Below the pieces are notes generated by a model, which was given only the letters and a program-made list of their open reading frames with translations, had not been told where the DNA came from and searched no databases. Made by a program: the position numbers and the translations under genes. A stretch of 44,085 bases of DNA, taken from assembly GCA_028280415.1 (NCBI GenBank), contig JANQLV010000070.1:1-44085 (forward strand). Reading direction: 5' to 3'. The stretch's first letter is position 1. Every line of letters starts with the position of its first letter. The stretch comes from Saprospiraceae bacterium (GTDB taxonomy: Bacteria > Bacteroidota > Bacteroidia > Chitinophagales > Saprospiraceae). Below are positions 16,639 to 25,149 of this stretch, one piece after another.

Positions 16639-17134
16639 ATACACAAGCTCATTGAACTTTAAAAATCTCACCTTTCATCAAACTGTGCAAAGAGTAGAAA
16701 AACTCATTTGTATAGAAGTCCTATTATACAACCTAACTAGGATTATCTTCTATTGTAATTTTGGAAAGAAACAATCGAATTTTATCCCTCATCCGCTCAA
16801 AAACTACTCTTCCCCAAATTCTATTTTCGCTAATGTTCGCTCATCAATTCCTATCTTCTTTGCCAATACATTCCTCCGAGTTCCTCTTTATTCTTTGTAA
16901 GCAAGGATAATCGAGGCCCGAAAGATTCAGGAAGTGCGGAAATCAAGATTGAGCATTTGGCCGAGCCGATTCAGTACCGAAGCTTGGATCGGGAATAATA
17001 ATTAAAACAAGCTTTAAAAAAGCAAAGGATTTATACCTTTAAATTCCTTACTAATCCAAAAAATAGGTGCTAAATCAATGTTGATTTTTCAAAGTACTAT
17101 TTGAAAAAACAGAACAAAATCAAGTCTCATCAAT
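16639..17134. other. Intergenic stretch with a comM remnant; otherwise nothing supported
   Basis: About 500 AT-rich bases. An 82-codon frame at 16652-16900 has no family resemblance and low-complexity hydrophobic content, so I do not call it. The only interpretable sequence is the comM tail remnant at 16904-16998. Confidence 0.5.
16904..16998 (+). pseudogene. comM/yifB C-terminal remnant (frameshifted)
   Basis: One frame gives RIIEAR (family: DRILKVAR). After a small deletion another frame gives DSGSAEIKIEHLAEPIQYRS, then LDRE and a stop, which is the conserved ComM C-terminus. The homology shares GSAEIKIE with the remnant at 97-288 but keeps the tail that copy lost. About 30 codons survive. 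Confidence 0.82.
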
Positions 17135-17181
17135 ATCACCCCCCAGGGTGATTTGTCCTCCCTTTTCCAGGTTTACTTTTG
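17135..17181 (+). promoter_or_regulatory. ATCACCC palindrome operator and -7 element of the cyclase gene
   Basis: Inverted arms ATCACCC (17135-17141) and GGGTGAT (17146-17152) are followed after exactly 21 nt by TACTTTTG (17174-17181), a match to TAnnTTTG. The element puts the start of transcription near 17186, and so rules out the GTG/ATG-like starts before 17218. The palindrome centre falls near -42, where class II activators sit. The same arrangement occurs at 18607 and 20947. Confidence 0.8.
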
Positions 17182-17217
17182 TGGTATTATTTCACTAATC
17201 CTCAAAACCACATTAAA

Positions 17218-18570
17218 ATGTCTTGCCAAATTACTTACCTGGGAATCAACCAAAGCGTAGTTACTTCAGGTGCTGAAGATTCATTGCTTGAGATTTCCAT
17301 TGAAAATAAAATCCCTCATTTACACGAATGTGGCGGCAATGGAAATTGTACAACTTGTAGGGTCAGGATCATAGAGGGCGCCCAGAATGTAAATCCTAAA
17401 ACATCTATTGAGAAATCAACTTCGGACGCCAGGAAATGGGATCCCTCAATACGTTTAGCATGTCAATGTTATCCCAAAGGAGATGTAAAGCTACAACGTC
17501 TGATTTGGTCTAGCGGAGAGGTCAATAAATTGCAAACCGAATTAGTTCCTGAAGGAAAGGCGGAAGAACGCCCGATTGCGATACTCTTTTGTGATTTGAG
17601 AAATTTCACCAAGCTTTCTTCTCAAAATGCCAACTTTGATTTAGCTTATATGCTCAATCATTTTTACACAGCATTAAGCGAACCGATCTTGATGAACAAC
17701 GGCATCATTTATCAATATGTTGGTGATGAGATCATTGGTGTATTCGGTACCGCCGGAGGAATGAGGCAAAAGAATTGTACAGATGCCATCCGGGCTGCTA
17801 TTGGAATGCAATATGCTCTGGATCGACTGAATAAAATTGAGTTAAAAGAGTTCAAAGTAAAACTTGAAATGGGCATAGGTATTAATTATGGCCGGGCCTT
17901 TGTTGGGCATCTTGGGCATCCTACCCACCGCCAGTTTTCTGTCATTGGTGATCCGGTAAATATAGCTAGTAGAATACAAAGTAAGACCAGACAAACAGAA
18001 GCGAAAATATTGATTTCCAATACTGTGCTTAAATGTGTAGACAAAGGCAGTCTCGATATTGGTAAATCATTTCATACCACACTTACGGGTAAAGCAGAAC
18101 AGACTGAAATTCATGAAGTCCTGAACTTTAAGCAAATGGATTTGCAATTAGAATTACAAGCTTCCCTTTATATGCTATTGCAGGATGAAGATCTTTTTGC
18201 CAAAGTATTTTATAAAAAGGTATTTGAAAAAGCGCCTTTCGTAAAGGCTTTATTTAAAAGTAGTATGATTGATCAGGGTCGCTTGCTCACACATATGCTG
18301 GGCGGTATCGTCTATTCCCTTTCCCGGCCACAGCACCTTAAAATGGGGCTAAAAAAACTAGGACAAAGTCATCATCATTATGGGGTAAAGGCGGAATACT
18401 ATCCCGTGGTTAAAGAAGCCATGCTGGAAACCATTGAAGATATTCTTGGAGAAAGGCATAGCACCAATATTGCCGAAGCCTGGTCACAGGCGCTGGATTT
18501 TGTTACGGATACCATGAAGAGCTGGAACAATAATCAAGTGCAAGAAAGGCTAATCCGGGAAGTAAACTAA
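17218..18570 (+). CDS. Ferredoxin [2Fe-2S]-class III nucleotide cyclase-globin fusion
   Basis: 450 residues from the ATG at 17218 (the longer frame from 17179 starts inside the promoter). Residues 1-95 form a plant/adrenodoxin-type [2Fe-2S] domain with C38, C44, C47 and C82 (HECGGNGNCTTC..RLACQC). Residues about 115-300 are a class III cyclase: metal aspartates D126 (FCDLRNFT) and D170 (YVGDEIIGVFG), transition-state N248 and R252 (GDPVNIASR). The purine-selecting positions are Q166 (normally Lys for ATP) and S241, so ATP versus GTP cannot be decided. Residues about 308-440 are a flavohaemoglobin-type globin with likely proximal haem ligand H385 (LGQSHHHYGV). No membrane segment is present. 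It probably makes a cyclic nucleotide in response to redox state and O2 or NO. Confidence 0.9.
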   Translation: MSCQITYLGINQSVVTSGAEDSLLEISIENKIPHLHECGGNGNCTTCRVRIIEGAQNVNPKTSIEKSTSDARKWDPSIRLACQCYPKGDVKLQRLIWSSGEVNKLQTELVPEGKAEERPIAILFCDLRNFTKLSSQNANFDLAYMLNHFYTALSEPILMNNGIIYQYVGDEIIGVFGTAGGMRQKNCTDAIRAAIGMQYALDRLNKIELKEFKVKLEMGIGINYGRAFVGHLGHPTHRQFSVIGDPVNIASRIQSKTRQTEAKILISNTVLKCVDKGSLDIGKSFHTTLTGKAEQTEIHEVLNFKQMDLQLELQASLYMLLQDEDLFAKVFYKKVFEKAPFVKALFKSSMIDQGRLLTHMLGGIVYSLSRPQHLKMGLKKLGQSHHHYGVKAEYYPVVKEAMLETIEDILGERHSTNIAEAWSQALDFVTDTMKSWNNNQVQERLIREVN

Positions 18571-18606
18571 ACTCATTTCAGGCTATTGTACTTTTCCTTT
18601 TACAAT

Positions 18607-18653
18607 ATCACCCCCGGGGGTGATTTCACAACATCTTATCCACAATACTTTTG
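18607..18653 (+). promoter_or_regulatory. ATCACCCCCGGGGGTGAT operator and -7 element of the first S74 gene
   Basis: A perfect 18-bp palindrome (18607-18624) is followed after 21 nt by TACTTTTG (18646-18653). A weak hairpin (ATTGTA 18585-18590 / TACAAT 18601-18606) lies directly before it and may end the cyclase transcript. The sequence from here to the ATG at 18686 closely resembles the leader of the paralogue at 21028 (both share TATCCACAATAC). Confidence 0.85.
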
Positions 18654-18685
18654 AGGCATTACTTAATCTTCCAAAAAGAAAAACG

Positions 18686-20944
18686 ATGAACAATACTTTA
18701 AGTATAATTTTTTTCTGTTTGTTAAGTTTGACTTTATCTGCTCAGTCCATTGGTATCAATGAAGATGGCTCAGCTCCCGATGCCAGTGCAGCATTAGACA
18801 TTAAAAGCACTCAAAAAGGCATTTTGATTCCCAGACTGACAACACTTCAACGTACATCCATCCCGATACCAGCTAAGGGCTTAATCGTATTTGACCTGGA
18901 TACCGAAAGTTTCTGGTTCTATGATAATATCGACTGGATAGAGCTGATTGGCAGGAATAATTCGGCAAAGAATATTTTGGACGGAGATGTGGATACCGGA
19001 ATTGAGGTAGAGGAAAACCCGGATGAAGATTTGATTCGCTTTAAAACTGCGGGTACGGAACAGTGGCAGATGAATGGGCCGAGGTTGGAAAATAAAAATT
19101 CGGGGAGAAGTATATTTATTGGTCTTAATGCCGGAGCTGCCGATGACTTAGGATCCAATAGAAATGTATTCATCGGGGAAGAGGCTGGTTCAAATAATAT
19201 TGACGGCTTTAGGAATATTGCTATTGGCGAGCAAAGCTTATTTTCAAATATTGATGGGTTTAATAATATTGCTATCGGTGAGCAAAGTTTATTTTCTAAT
19301 GTAGATGGATTGAACAATATTGCTATTGGTTTTTTAACCATGGATGCTAATACCTCAGGGTCAGTGAATACTGCATTAGGACATCAATCAATGCGCCTTA
19401 ATGAAACAGGAACAGAAAACACCGCAGTAGGTTTTAGTTCATTATTCTCGAATAGGACTGGCAATTACAATACAGCTATCGGAACACTTAGCCTGGCCTT
19501 GAATGAAACAGGAGGATTCAACTCTGGTTTGGGGGGACAAGCATTATATAACAATACAAGTGGAGATGCTAATGTTGGTGTTGGTTATCAAACACTATAC
19601 AATAATGTTACTGGTAATAATAATATCGGTATCGGTTATCAAGCACTATATAATAATGAGGACAGCAATAATAATATCGGTATTGGTTATCAGGCATTAT
19701 ACAATAACGAAGATGGCTATGACAATATAGCAATTGGAGAATTAGCTTTGTACAGTAATACTATCGGAAACCAAAATATTGCTATCGGCTTAGAGGCATT
19801 AAACGATAATATAGATGGAGAGCGAAATATTGCTATTGGAAATGCTGTACTTTCAAGTAGCACAAACAGCTCAGAGAATACGGTGATTGGTCATGAAGCA
19901 CTATTGAACAATACTACCGGTTCTTATAATACTGTCCATGGAAATAAAGCAATGGAACTCAATTTAACCGGAAGCTGGAATACGGCAATTGGTTATGAAG
20001 CATTATATTATCCTCGTAGTAGCAACTATAATACGGCGGTTGGTTATAAGGCATTAAGAAATGTAGCTACTAATGGCACCGGCGGTAGAAATACGGCGGT
20101 TGGTAATCAGGCATTAAAGGAAAATACGGACGGGAGCCGTAATACAGCCATTGGTAATTTAGCGCTGGAAAGGAACTTACATGGTCTTGGAAATACGGCA
20201 ATCGGTGCAAGTGCATTGAATGCTAATACGCTGGGTGGACATAATGTAGCAGTTGGAACAGAGGCTCTAAGTCTGAGCACTATTGGAGATTGGAATGTAG
20301 CGATTGGTTATAAAGCCTTGGATGCCAATTTAGCCGGAGATAATAATACGGCTTTGGGGAGAGGTGCTAATAATATAATTACTGTTAGCTCTAATACTAC
20401 AGGGATAGGCTATAATGCTGATCCTACCAATCCCAATGCGGTTCATCTGGGAAACAACAGCGTCACCTGGATAGGTGGCCAGGTAAGCTGGTCGACTTAT
20501 AGTGATGAACGTTTTAAGTCAAATGTATCCGAAAATGTCAATGGCCTGGATTTTATCAATAAACTTCGCCCCGTCACCTACAATTACGATCTGGATAAAA
20601 TAAGCGACTGGAAAGCAAAGCATTATAATGAGCGGGATTCATCTGATTATGCCGAAAAGTACGAGATCGAATCTTATCGATTTTCCGGATTCCTCGCTCA
20701 GGAAGTAGAGGCTGCTGCACAGCAGGCCAATTACGATTTTAGCGGCCTTTGTGCGCCAAAGCATGAAAAGGACTTTTATTCATTGCGCTATGCCGAGTTT
20801 GTAGTGCCGCTGACTAAAGCCGTTCAGGAACTGGATGATAAAAACCAACAACTGGAAATGATTATATCGCAGCAACAACAAATGTTGGAAACACTTCAGC
20901 GGCAAGTAGCCCGGTTGGAAGGTGTTTCGAAAGTACAAAAATAA
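18686..20944 (+). CDS. Secreted NTAIG-repeat protein with C-terminal S74 intramolecular chaperone
   Basis: 752 residues from the ATG at 18686; an in-frame GTG at 18620 lies inside the operator and is rejected. A signal peptide (MNNTLSIIFFCLLSLTLSAQ) precedes SIGINEDGSAPDASAALDIK, a common N-terminal block of Bacteroidota tail-fibre-domain proteins. About 22 repeats of 17 residues follow (consensus NTAIGYxALxxNTxGxx), resembling YadA/phage-fibre beta-roll heads. The end is a Peptidase_S74 (endosialidase chaperone) domain with the self-cleavage Ser-Asp at S606-D607 (YSDERFKSN), then GFLAQEVEAAAQQ and a Gln-rich coiled coil. Such domains trimerise the fibre and cut themselves off. It is probably a surface or released trimeric adhesin. 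No T9SS domain is present. Confidence 0.88.
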   Translation: MNNTLSIIFFCLLSLTLSAQSIGINEDGSAPDASAALDIKSTQKGILIPRLTTLQRTSIPIPAKGLIVFDLDTESFWFYDNIDWIELIGRNNSAKNILDGDVDTGIEVEENPDEDLIRFKTAGTEQWQMNGPRLENKNSGRSIFIGLNAGAADDLGSNRNVFIGEEAGSNNIDGFRNIAIGEQSLFSNIDGFNNIAIGEQSLFSNVDGLNNIAIGFLTMDANTSGSVNTALGHQSMRLNETGTENTAVGFSSLFSNRTGNYNTAIGTLSLALNETGGFNSGLGGQALYNNTSGDANVGVGYQTLYNNVTGNNNIGIGYQALYNNEDSNNNIGIGYQALYNNEDGYDNIAIGELALYSNTIGNQNIAIGLEALNDNIDGERNIAIGNAVLSSSTNSSENTVIGHEALLNNTTGSYNTVHGNKAMELNLTGSWNTAIGYEALYYPRSSNYNTAVGYKALRNVATNGTGGRNTAVGNQALKENTDGSRNTAIGNLALERNLHGLGNTAIGASALNANTLGGHNVAVGTEALSLSTIGDWNVAIGYKALDANLAGDNNTALGRGANNIITVSSNTTGIGYNADPTNPNAVHLGNNSVTWIGGQVSWSTYSDERFKSNVSENVNGLDFINKLRPVTYNYDLDKISDWKAKHYNERDSSDYAEKYEIESYRFSGFLAQEVEAAAQQANYDFSGLCAPKHEKDFYSLRYAEFVVPLTKAVQELDDKNQQLEMIISQQQQMLETLQRQVARLEGVSKVQK
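19208..20362 (+). repeat. 51-bp coding repeats (17-residue NTAIG units), about 22 copies
   Basis: Degenerate tandem units at 51-base spacing inside the first S74 gene. Two neighbours near 19615-19715 (unit IGIGYQALYNNED) are almost identical, suggesting recent unit duplication or gene conversion. Copy number could vary between strains. Confidence 0.85.
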
Positions 20945-20946
20945 AT

Positions 20947-20993
20947 ATCACCCCCCGGGGTGATTCCCCAACACCATATCCACAATACCTTTG
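20947..20993 (+). promoter_or_regulatory. ATCACCCCCCGGGGTGAT operator and -7 element of the second S74 gene
   Basis: Arms ATCACCCC and GGGGTGAT (20947-20964) around CC, then 21 nt, then TACCTTTG (20986-20993). It begins three bases after the stop of the first S74 gene, so the second gene can be transcribed from its own promoter with the same control. Confidence 0.85.
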
Positions 20994-21027
20994 AAGAGTC
21001 ATTCTTTAACTCCCAAATTGAAAAACA

Positions 21028-23445
21028 ATGAACAAGTTTTTTTTAACCACTCTTATTTTTAGCCTGACGGGTTTGACCTTATTTGCTCAGTCTATAGGCA
21101 TCAATGATGACGGTTCCGCTCCGGATATCAGTGCAGCATTACATATCAAAAGTACCAACAAAGGGATTTTGATTCCTACCATGACAAGCCTTCAGAGAAA
21201 CGCCATCCTTACACCGGCAAACGGACTAATGGTTTTCGATGCTGATACAGAAAGCTTTTGGTTCAATACTTCCTCCGGTTGGATAGAAATCGTTGAAAAT
21301 AGCACGATTAGTACGATAATCGATGCTGACTCAGATACAGAAATTCAAGTCGAAGAAAACCCGGATGAAGATCTGATTCGCTTTAAAATCGCCGGTACCG
21401 AATACTGGCAAATGAACGGAACAAGGCTGGAAAATAAAAATTCCGGTAGCAGTGTATTCATCGGACATCAAGCCGGGGCTTCTGATAATCTGACCGATAA
21501 TTATAATGTATTTATTGGAGAGGAAGCCGGAACAGCAAATACCATTGGAGTGTATAATACCGCTATCGGTTATCAGACCTTAAAGAACAACCTGAATGGA
21601 AATTACAACCTGGCTTTGGGAGCCCAAGCCTTAACCAGTAACATTTCCGGAAGTGGTAATATCGCGAGTGGATCAGGGGCCTTGTTTGATAACACCACCG
21701 GAGAGAATAATGTTGCAAACGGATATTTTGCACTTTGGAAAAATATATCGGGAAATAGGAATATTGCTATAGGAGGTTCCGCATTAAATAAAAATACAAC
21801 GGGAAATGAAAACGTGGCTGTGGGATTTGAAGCATTGTTTTCAAATACAATTGGGGAAGAGAATGTAGGGATCGGAAAAGGATCACTATATGACAACCTG
21901 GACGGAAATTATAATACGGCAATCGGGCATACCTCAATGCCATCCAACACGAATGGGAATTATAATACGGCAATCGGACATACCTCAATGTCATCCAATA
22001 CCAGTGGAAATAATAATACGGCCTTGGGGGCCAATGCAATGTTCTTTAATGCCAGTGGAAATAACAATACGGCGACCGGATACCAGGCATTGTATACCAA
22101 TCATTCCGGAGAACGGAACACGGCTATAGGGGTAGAAAGTTTAAGGGCCAATAATGTAGGAAGTGACAATATTGCTGTTGGTTATAATGCCTTGTTTACA
22201 AATGCAAGTGGAAACGGCAATACAGCAGTTGGGAACAATGCTTTATTTCTCAACTCTACTGGCTATCAGAATACGGCAATCGGTTATAATGCCTTGAATC
22301 TAAATACAGATGGTTATAACAATGCTGCTGTCGGGACAGATGCTTTATTGAAAAATACTTCCGGTTTCAATAATACTGCCATGGGGTATAAATCTCTGGA
22401 AACGAATTCTACTGCAACGAATAATACTGGTTTTGGAGCCTTTGCGTTATTTGGTAATTCAGTCGGAGAGCAAAACACTGCTGTTGGTTCTTTAGCTTCC
22501 CATGGGAATACCTCTGGCAGTTGGAATACAGCAATTGGCTATGGAGCTTTGGAAAATAATAGCTCAGGAAATAACAATACCGCTGTCGGGCGCGAAGCAT
22601 TAAACGCTGCTTCCTCCGCAAACCGGAATACTGCCGTGGGCAATAAAGCATTAACAAGTAATACCGGTTCAGAGAATTCTGCATTTGGGCATCAAGCCTT
22701 ATCCACTAACTCTACCGGCACACATAATACTGCTGTAGGAAATTTTTCTTTAGATGGAAACTTAACAGGTGGCTGGAATACGGCAATCGGTTATAATGCC
22801 TTAGAATCCAATACCTCCGGAGATAATAATACCGCCATAGGAAGAAGTGCCAACAGTACCGGAACGACTTATTCCAACTCAACGGGAATTGGCTTTAATG
22901 CCGACTGTACTACATCCGACCAGGTACGCATTGGAAACATAACCATTACCGAGATAGGCGGGTTTGAAGACTGGACCAATGTCAGTGATGGACGCTTCAA
23001 GCAAAACATAACAGAAGATGTAAAAGGGCTGGATTTTATCAATGCCTTGCGCCCGGTGACTTATAATCTAAGTGTCGATAAGATCGAAAGTTTTTTCGAA
23101 AAACATTATGGCGAAAAGGGGCAATCTTCCGAAGTAAGCAAAGCTAAAAAAGAAGCCATTCGTCAAACTGGTTTCATCGCTCAGGAAGTAGAAACTGCAG
23201 CCAGAGCATTAGGTTATGATTTTAGCGGAGTAGATGCACCGGAACATCAGGGGGATTTCTATGGTCTTCGCTATGCTACCTTTACTGTACCTCTGGTCAA
23301 AGCTGTCCAGGAATTGCATAGTAAAAATGAAGAACTGGAAGCAGTCATCCAACAACAACAGCATTTGTTATTGAATCTGCAGGCGCAAAATGAATGGTTA
23401 AAAACTGAATTTACCAGTCTCAAGGCTTCACTCCAAAATCAATAA
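21028..23445 (+). CDS. Second secreted NTAIG-repeat/S74 chaperone protein (paralogue)
   Basis: 805 residues, with the same plan as the protein at 18686: signal peptide (MNKFFLTTLIFSLTGLTLFA), SIGINDDGSAPDISAALHIK block, about 25 repeats of 17 residues, and an S74 domain with cleavage pair S653-D654 (VSDGRFKQN), GFIAQEVETAARAL and a terminal coiled coil (ELEAVIQQQQHLLLNLQAQN). The first Glu of the usual SDER motif is Gly here. The paralogues arose by tandem duplication that included the promoter. They may form homo- or heterotrimeric fibres. The next gene starts two bases after this stop, so they form an operon. Confidence 0.88.
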   Translation: MNKFFLTTLIFSLTGLTLFAQSIGINDDGSAPDISAALHIKSTNKGILIPTMTSLQRNAILTPANGLMVFDADTESFWFNTSSGWIEIVENSTISTIIDADSDTEIQVEENPDEDLIRFKIAGTEYWQMNGTRLENKNSGSSVFIGHQAGASDNLTDNYNVFIGEEAGTANTIGVYNTAIGYQTLKNNLNGNYNLALGAQALTSNISGSGNIASGSGALFDNTTGENNVANGYFALWKNISGNRNIAIGGSALNKNTTGNENVAVGFEALFSNTIGEENVGIGKGSLYDNLDGNYNTAIGHTSMPSNTNGNYNTAIGHTSMSSNTSGNNNTALGANAMFFNASGNNNTATGYQALYTNHSGERNTAIGVESLRANNVGSDNIAVGYNALFTNASGNGNTAVGNNALFLNSTGYQNTAIGYNALNLNTDGYNNAAVGTDALLKNTSGFNNTAMGYKSLETNSTATNNTGFGAFALFGNSVGEQNTAVGSLASHGNTSGSWNTAIGYGALENNSSGNNNTAVGREALNAASSANRNTAVGNKALTSNTGSENSAFGHQALSTNSTGTHNTAVGNFSLDGNLTGGWNTAIGYNALESNTSGDNNTAIGRSANSTGTTYSNSTGIGFNADCTTSDQVRIGNITITEIGGFEDWTNVSDGRFKQNITEDVKGLDFINALRPVTYNLSVDKIESFFEKHYGEKGQSSEVSKAKKEAIRQTGFIAQEVETAARALGYDFSGVDAPEHQGDFYGLRYATFTVPLVKAVQELHSKNEELEAVIQQQQHLLLNLQAQNEWLKTEFTSLKASLQNQ
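21550..22845 (+). repeat. 51-bp coding repeats (17-residue NTAIG units), about 25 copies
   Basis: Same repeat family as at 19208-20362. The units near 21905-22010 (NTAIGHTSMPSNTNG and NTAIGHTSMSSNTSG) are near-identical neighbours. Confidence 0.85.
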
Positions 23446-23447
23446 TC

Positions 23448-25061
23448 ATGAATATCCAAACAGCATACAGGCTTTCCTTGAAAAACATTTTCATTTTACA
23501 CTTAACTATCCTATTAGGTACAACTTCCCTGGCATCAGCACAAGGTAATTTCCAAATCAGTAATGGAACACATCTGATGCTGGGGAGTAGCCATCTGGTC
23601 ATCGACAATTGTGATTTCAACAACCAGGGAAGCATGAATGCTCAATCTGCCCACTTAAAGTTTACCGGTGATAATGATGTATTACTGACTTGCGGAAACG
23701 ATTCTATCCCTTATCTGGAGATTCAAAAAAACGCTGGAACGAAAGTCATATTAGGCGATGATTTATTAATTACAGATACGCTTGAATTTACTGCTGATTT
23801 CAACTATCTGGACATCGACGGAAATGATTTGATTTTAGAAAGTGATGCGGCTATCCTCAGCACAGCCCCCAACAAATTCATCATTGCCGGGAATACTGGC
23901 GAAGTCATCAAAAAAGATTTGAGCTGGTTTAATTTTCCTGTGGGATTTGATGAAACATCTTTCAATCCCATTACGATTACTGAAAACGGCACTCCTGATA
24001 CCATCGGAGTACGCTGCCTTGAAACTGCCTATAGCAACGGAAGTAGTGGACCTGCTCTTTCGGATGCAGTAGCTACAGCCTGGCTAATTAGCGAAAAAAT
24101 TCCTGGAGGATCGGATTTACAAACTTCTGTTTCATGGAACATAGTCGATGAACCTTTAGGCTTTGATAATACAGACTGTGGTATCATGCGTTACCATGAT
24201 GGGGATTGGGACCTGCCGGTTACCAAAATGACGGCAGCCGGAGGAACCGGACCTTATGCCTTAAATCAAAGTATTGATAGCCTGGGACTTATCGCTATAG
24301 GTGGTGAATCTATGATCAACCGGGTACAACTCGCTTTTCGAACTTTCCTGCAAGGGCCTTTTTCTGCTACGGCAATGAGTGATCAATTGCGAAGCAAAAA
24401 CCTGATTCCTTTAACCGAACCTTACACTGATCTGGGATATACTCATGTTGGCCGGGGAGGAGGGGAAACGATTGATCCAACAGTTTTGACATTGAGCGGT
24501 GAAGATGCCATCACAGACTGGATTGTACTGGAATTACGGGATCAAAATAATCCGGGTTTAGTGCTTGAAACCAAATCTGCATTAATTCAAAAAGATGGAG
24601 ACATCGTCGACCTGGATGGTATTTCCGATGTAGGGATTCCGGTATTAGATGATGATTATTACATTGCCATTCGACACCGCAATCATCTTGGGATACGAAC
24701 GCCTGTCGATCATCACCTGACAGAAGAAAGCAGTACGGTTTATGATTTTACCACTGCTTCTTCCCAGGCCTCCGGTACAAATCCAATGGCCGATCTTGGC
24801 AGCGGGATATGGGGTATGTATGCAGGGAATGCTGATGGAAATACTATGGTAAGAGCTACCGGTCCTCCGACAATAAATGATTACTCGAACCTCCTTAATT
24901 TCCTTGGCGGACCAACTGGCATTATATCAAACATTTATTCCCGGCAAGACTTCAATATGGATGGAAATGTACGTGCTACAGGGCCGCCGGTAATCAATGA
25001 TTATTCTCGCTTACTGAATGTATTGGGAACACCTACCAATATCATTTTTGAGCAATTATAA
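23448..25061 (+). CDS. Secreted protein with C-terminal dockerin-like tandem repeats
   Basis: 537 residues. A signal peptide (ending in TTSLASAQ) is followed by a beta-rich region, about residues 28-280, typical of Bacteroidota surface proteins (NFQISNGTHLMLGSSHLVID and similar), then a second domain from about 285 (NRVQLAFRTFLQGPFSATAM). The C-terminus has two repeats, NADGNTMVRATGPPTINDYS and NMDGNVRATGPPVINDYSRL, each followed by LLNxLG. The Asp/Asn spacing (DxNxDGxV...ND) resembles the calcium loops of dockerins, so the tail may be a calcium-dependent attachment or sorting module in place of a T9SS domain. It starts two bases after the S74 gene and so is co-expressed with it; joint assembly is inference. 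Confidence 0.75.
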   Translation: MNIQTAYRLSLKNIFILHLTILLGTTSLASAQGNFQISNGTHLMLGSSHLVIDNCDFNNQGSMNAQSAHLKFTGDNDVLLTCGNDSIPYLEIQKNAGTKVILGDDLLITDTLEFTADFNYLDIDGNDLILESDAAILSTAPNKFIIAGNTGEVIKKDLSWFNFPVGFDETSFNPITITENGTPDTIGVRCLETAYSNGSSGPALSDAVATAWLISEKIPGGSDLQTSVSWNIVDEPLGFDNTDCGIMRYHDGDWDLPVTKMTAAGGTGPYALNQSIDSLGLIAIGGESMINRVQLAFRTFLQGPFSATAMSDQLRSKNLIPLTEPYTDLGYTHVGRGGGETIDPTVLTLSGEDAITDWIVLELRDQNNPGLVLETKSALIQKDGDIVDLDGISDVGIPVLDDDYYIAIRHRNHLGIRTPVDHHLTEESSTVYDFTTASSQASGTNPMADLGSGIWGMYAGNADGNTMVRATGPPTINDYSNLLNFLGGPTGIISNIYSRQDFNMDGNVRATGPPVINDYSRLLNVLGTPTNIIFEQL

Positions 25062-25149
25062 ACGTCGAACATCAATTAAAAATTTTTCCTCTTCTCTAAA
25101 TTCCACTCGTGGGATCACAGGGTTGTATTTCAAAAATTAAAAACCAATT

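Noticed and set aside
16652-16900. 82-codon frame after the TrxB-like gene
   Set aside because: Low-complexity, no motif, and it runs up to the comM remnant; likely non-coding.
1-16998. Classical mobile element bounded by the comM remnants
   Set aside because: No integrase, transposase or tRNA-type attachment site was found; only the remnants themselves support an insertion, so it is kept as a hypothesis in findings and not annotated.
17179-17217. Longer N-terminus for the cyclase from 17179
   Set aside because: The first codons overlap the TACTTTTG promoter element, and the extra residues do not belong to the ferredoxin domain.
18620-18685. GTG start for the first S74 protein
   Set aside because: It lies within the palindromic operator and would put 22 polar residues before a clean signal peptide starting at 18686.
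18919-19341. 140-codon minus-strand frame inside the S74 gene
   Set aside because: It is a mirror of the repeat-coding strand, with repetitive composition and no family resemblance.
19208-20362. Regular 51-bp repeats as a CRISPR array
   Set aside because: The repeats are in frame, degenerate and lack constant repeats with unique spacers; they encode 17-residue protein units.
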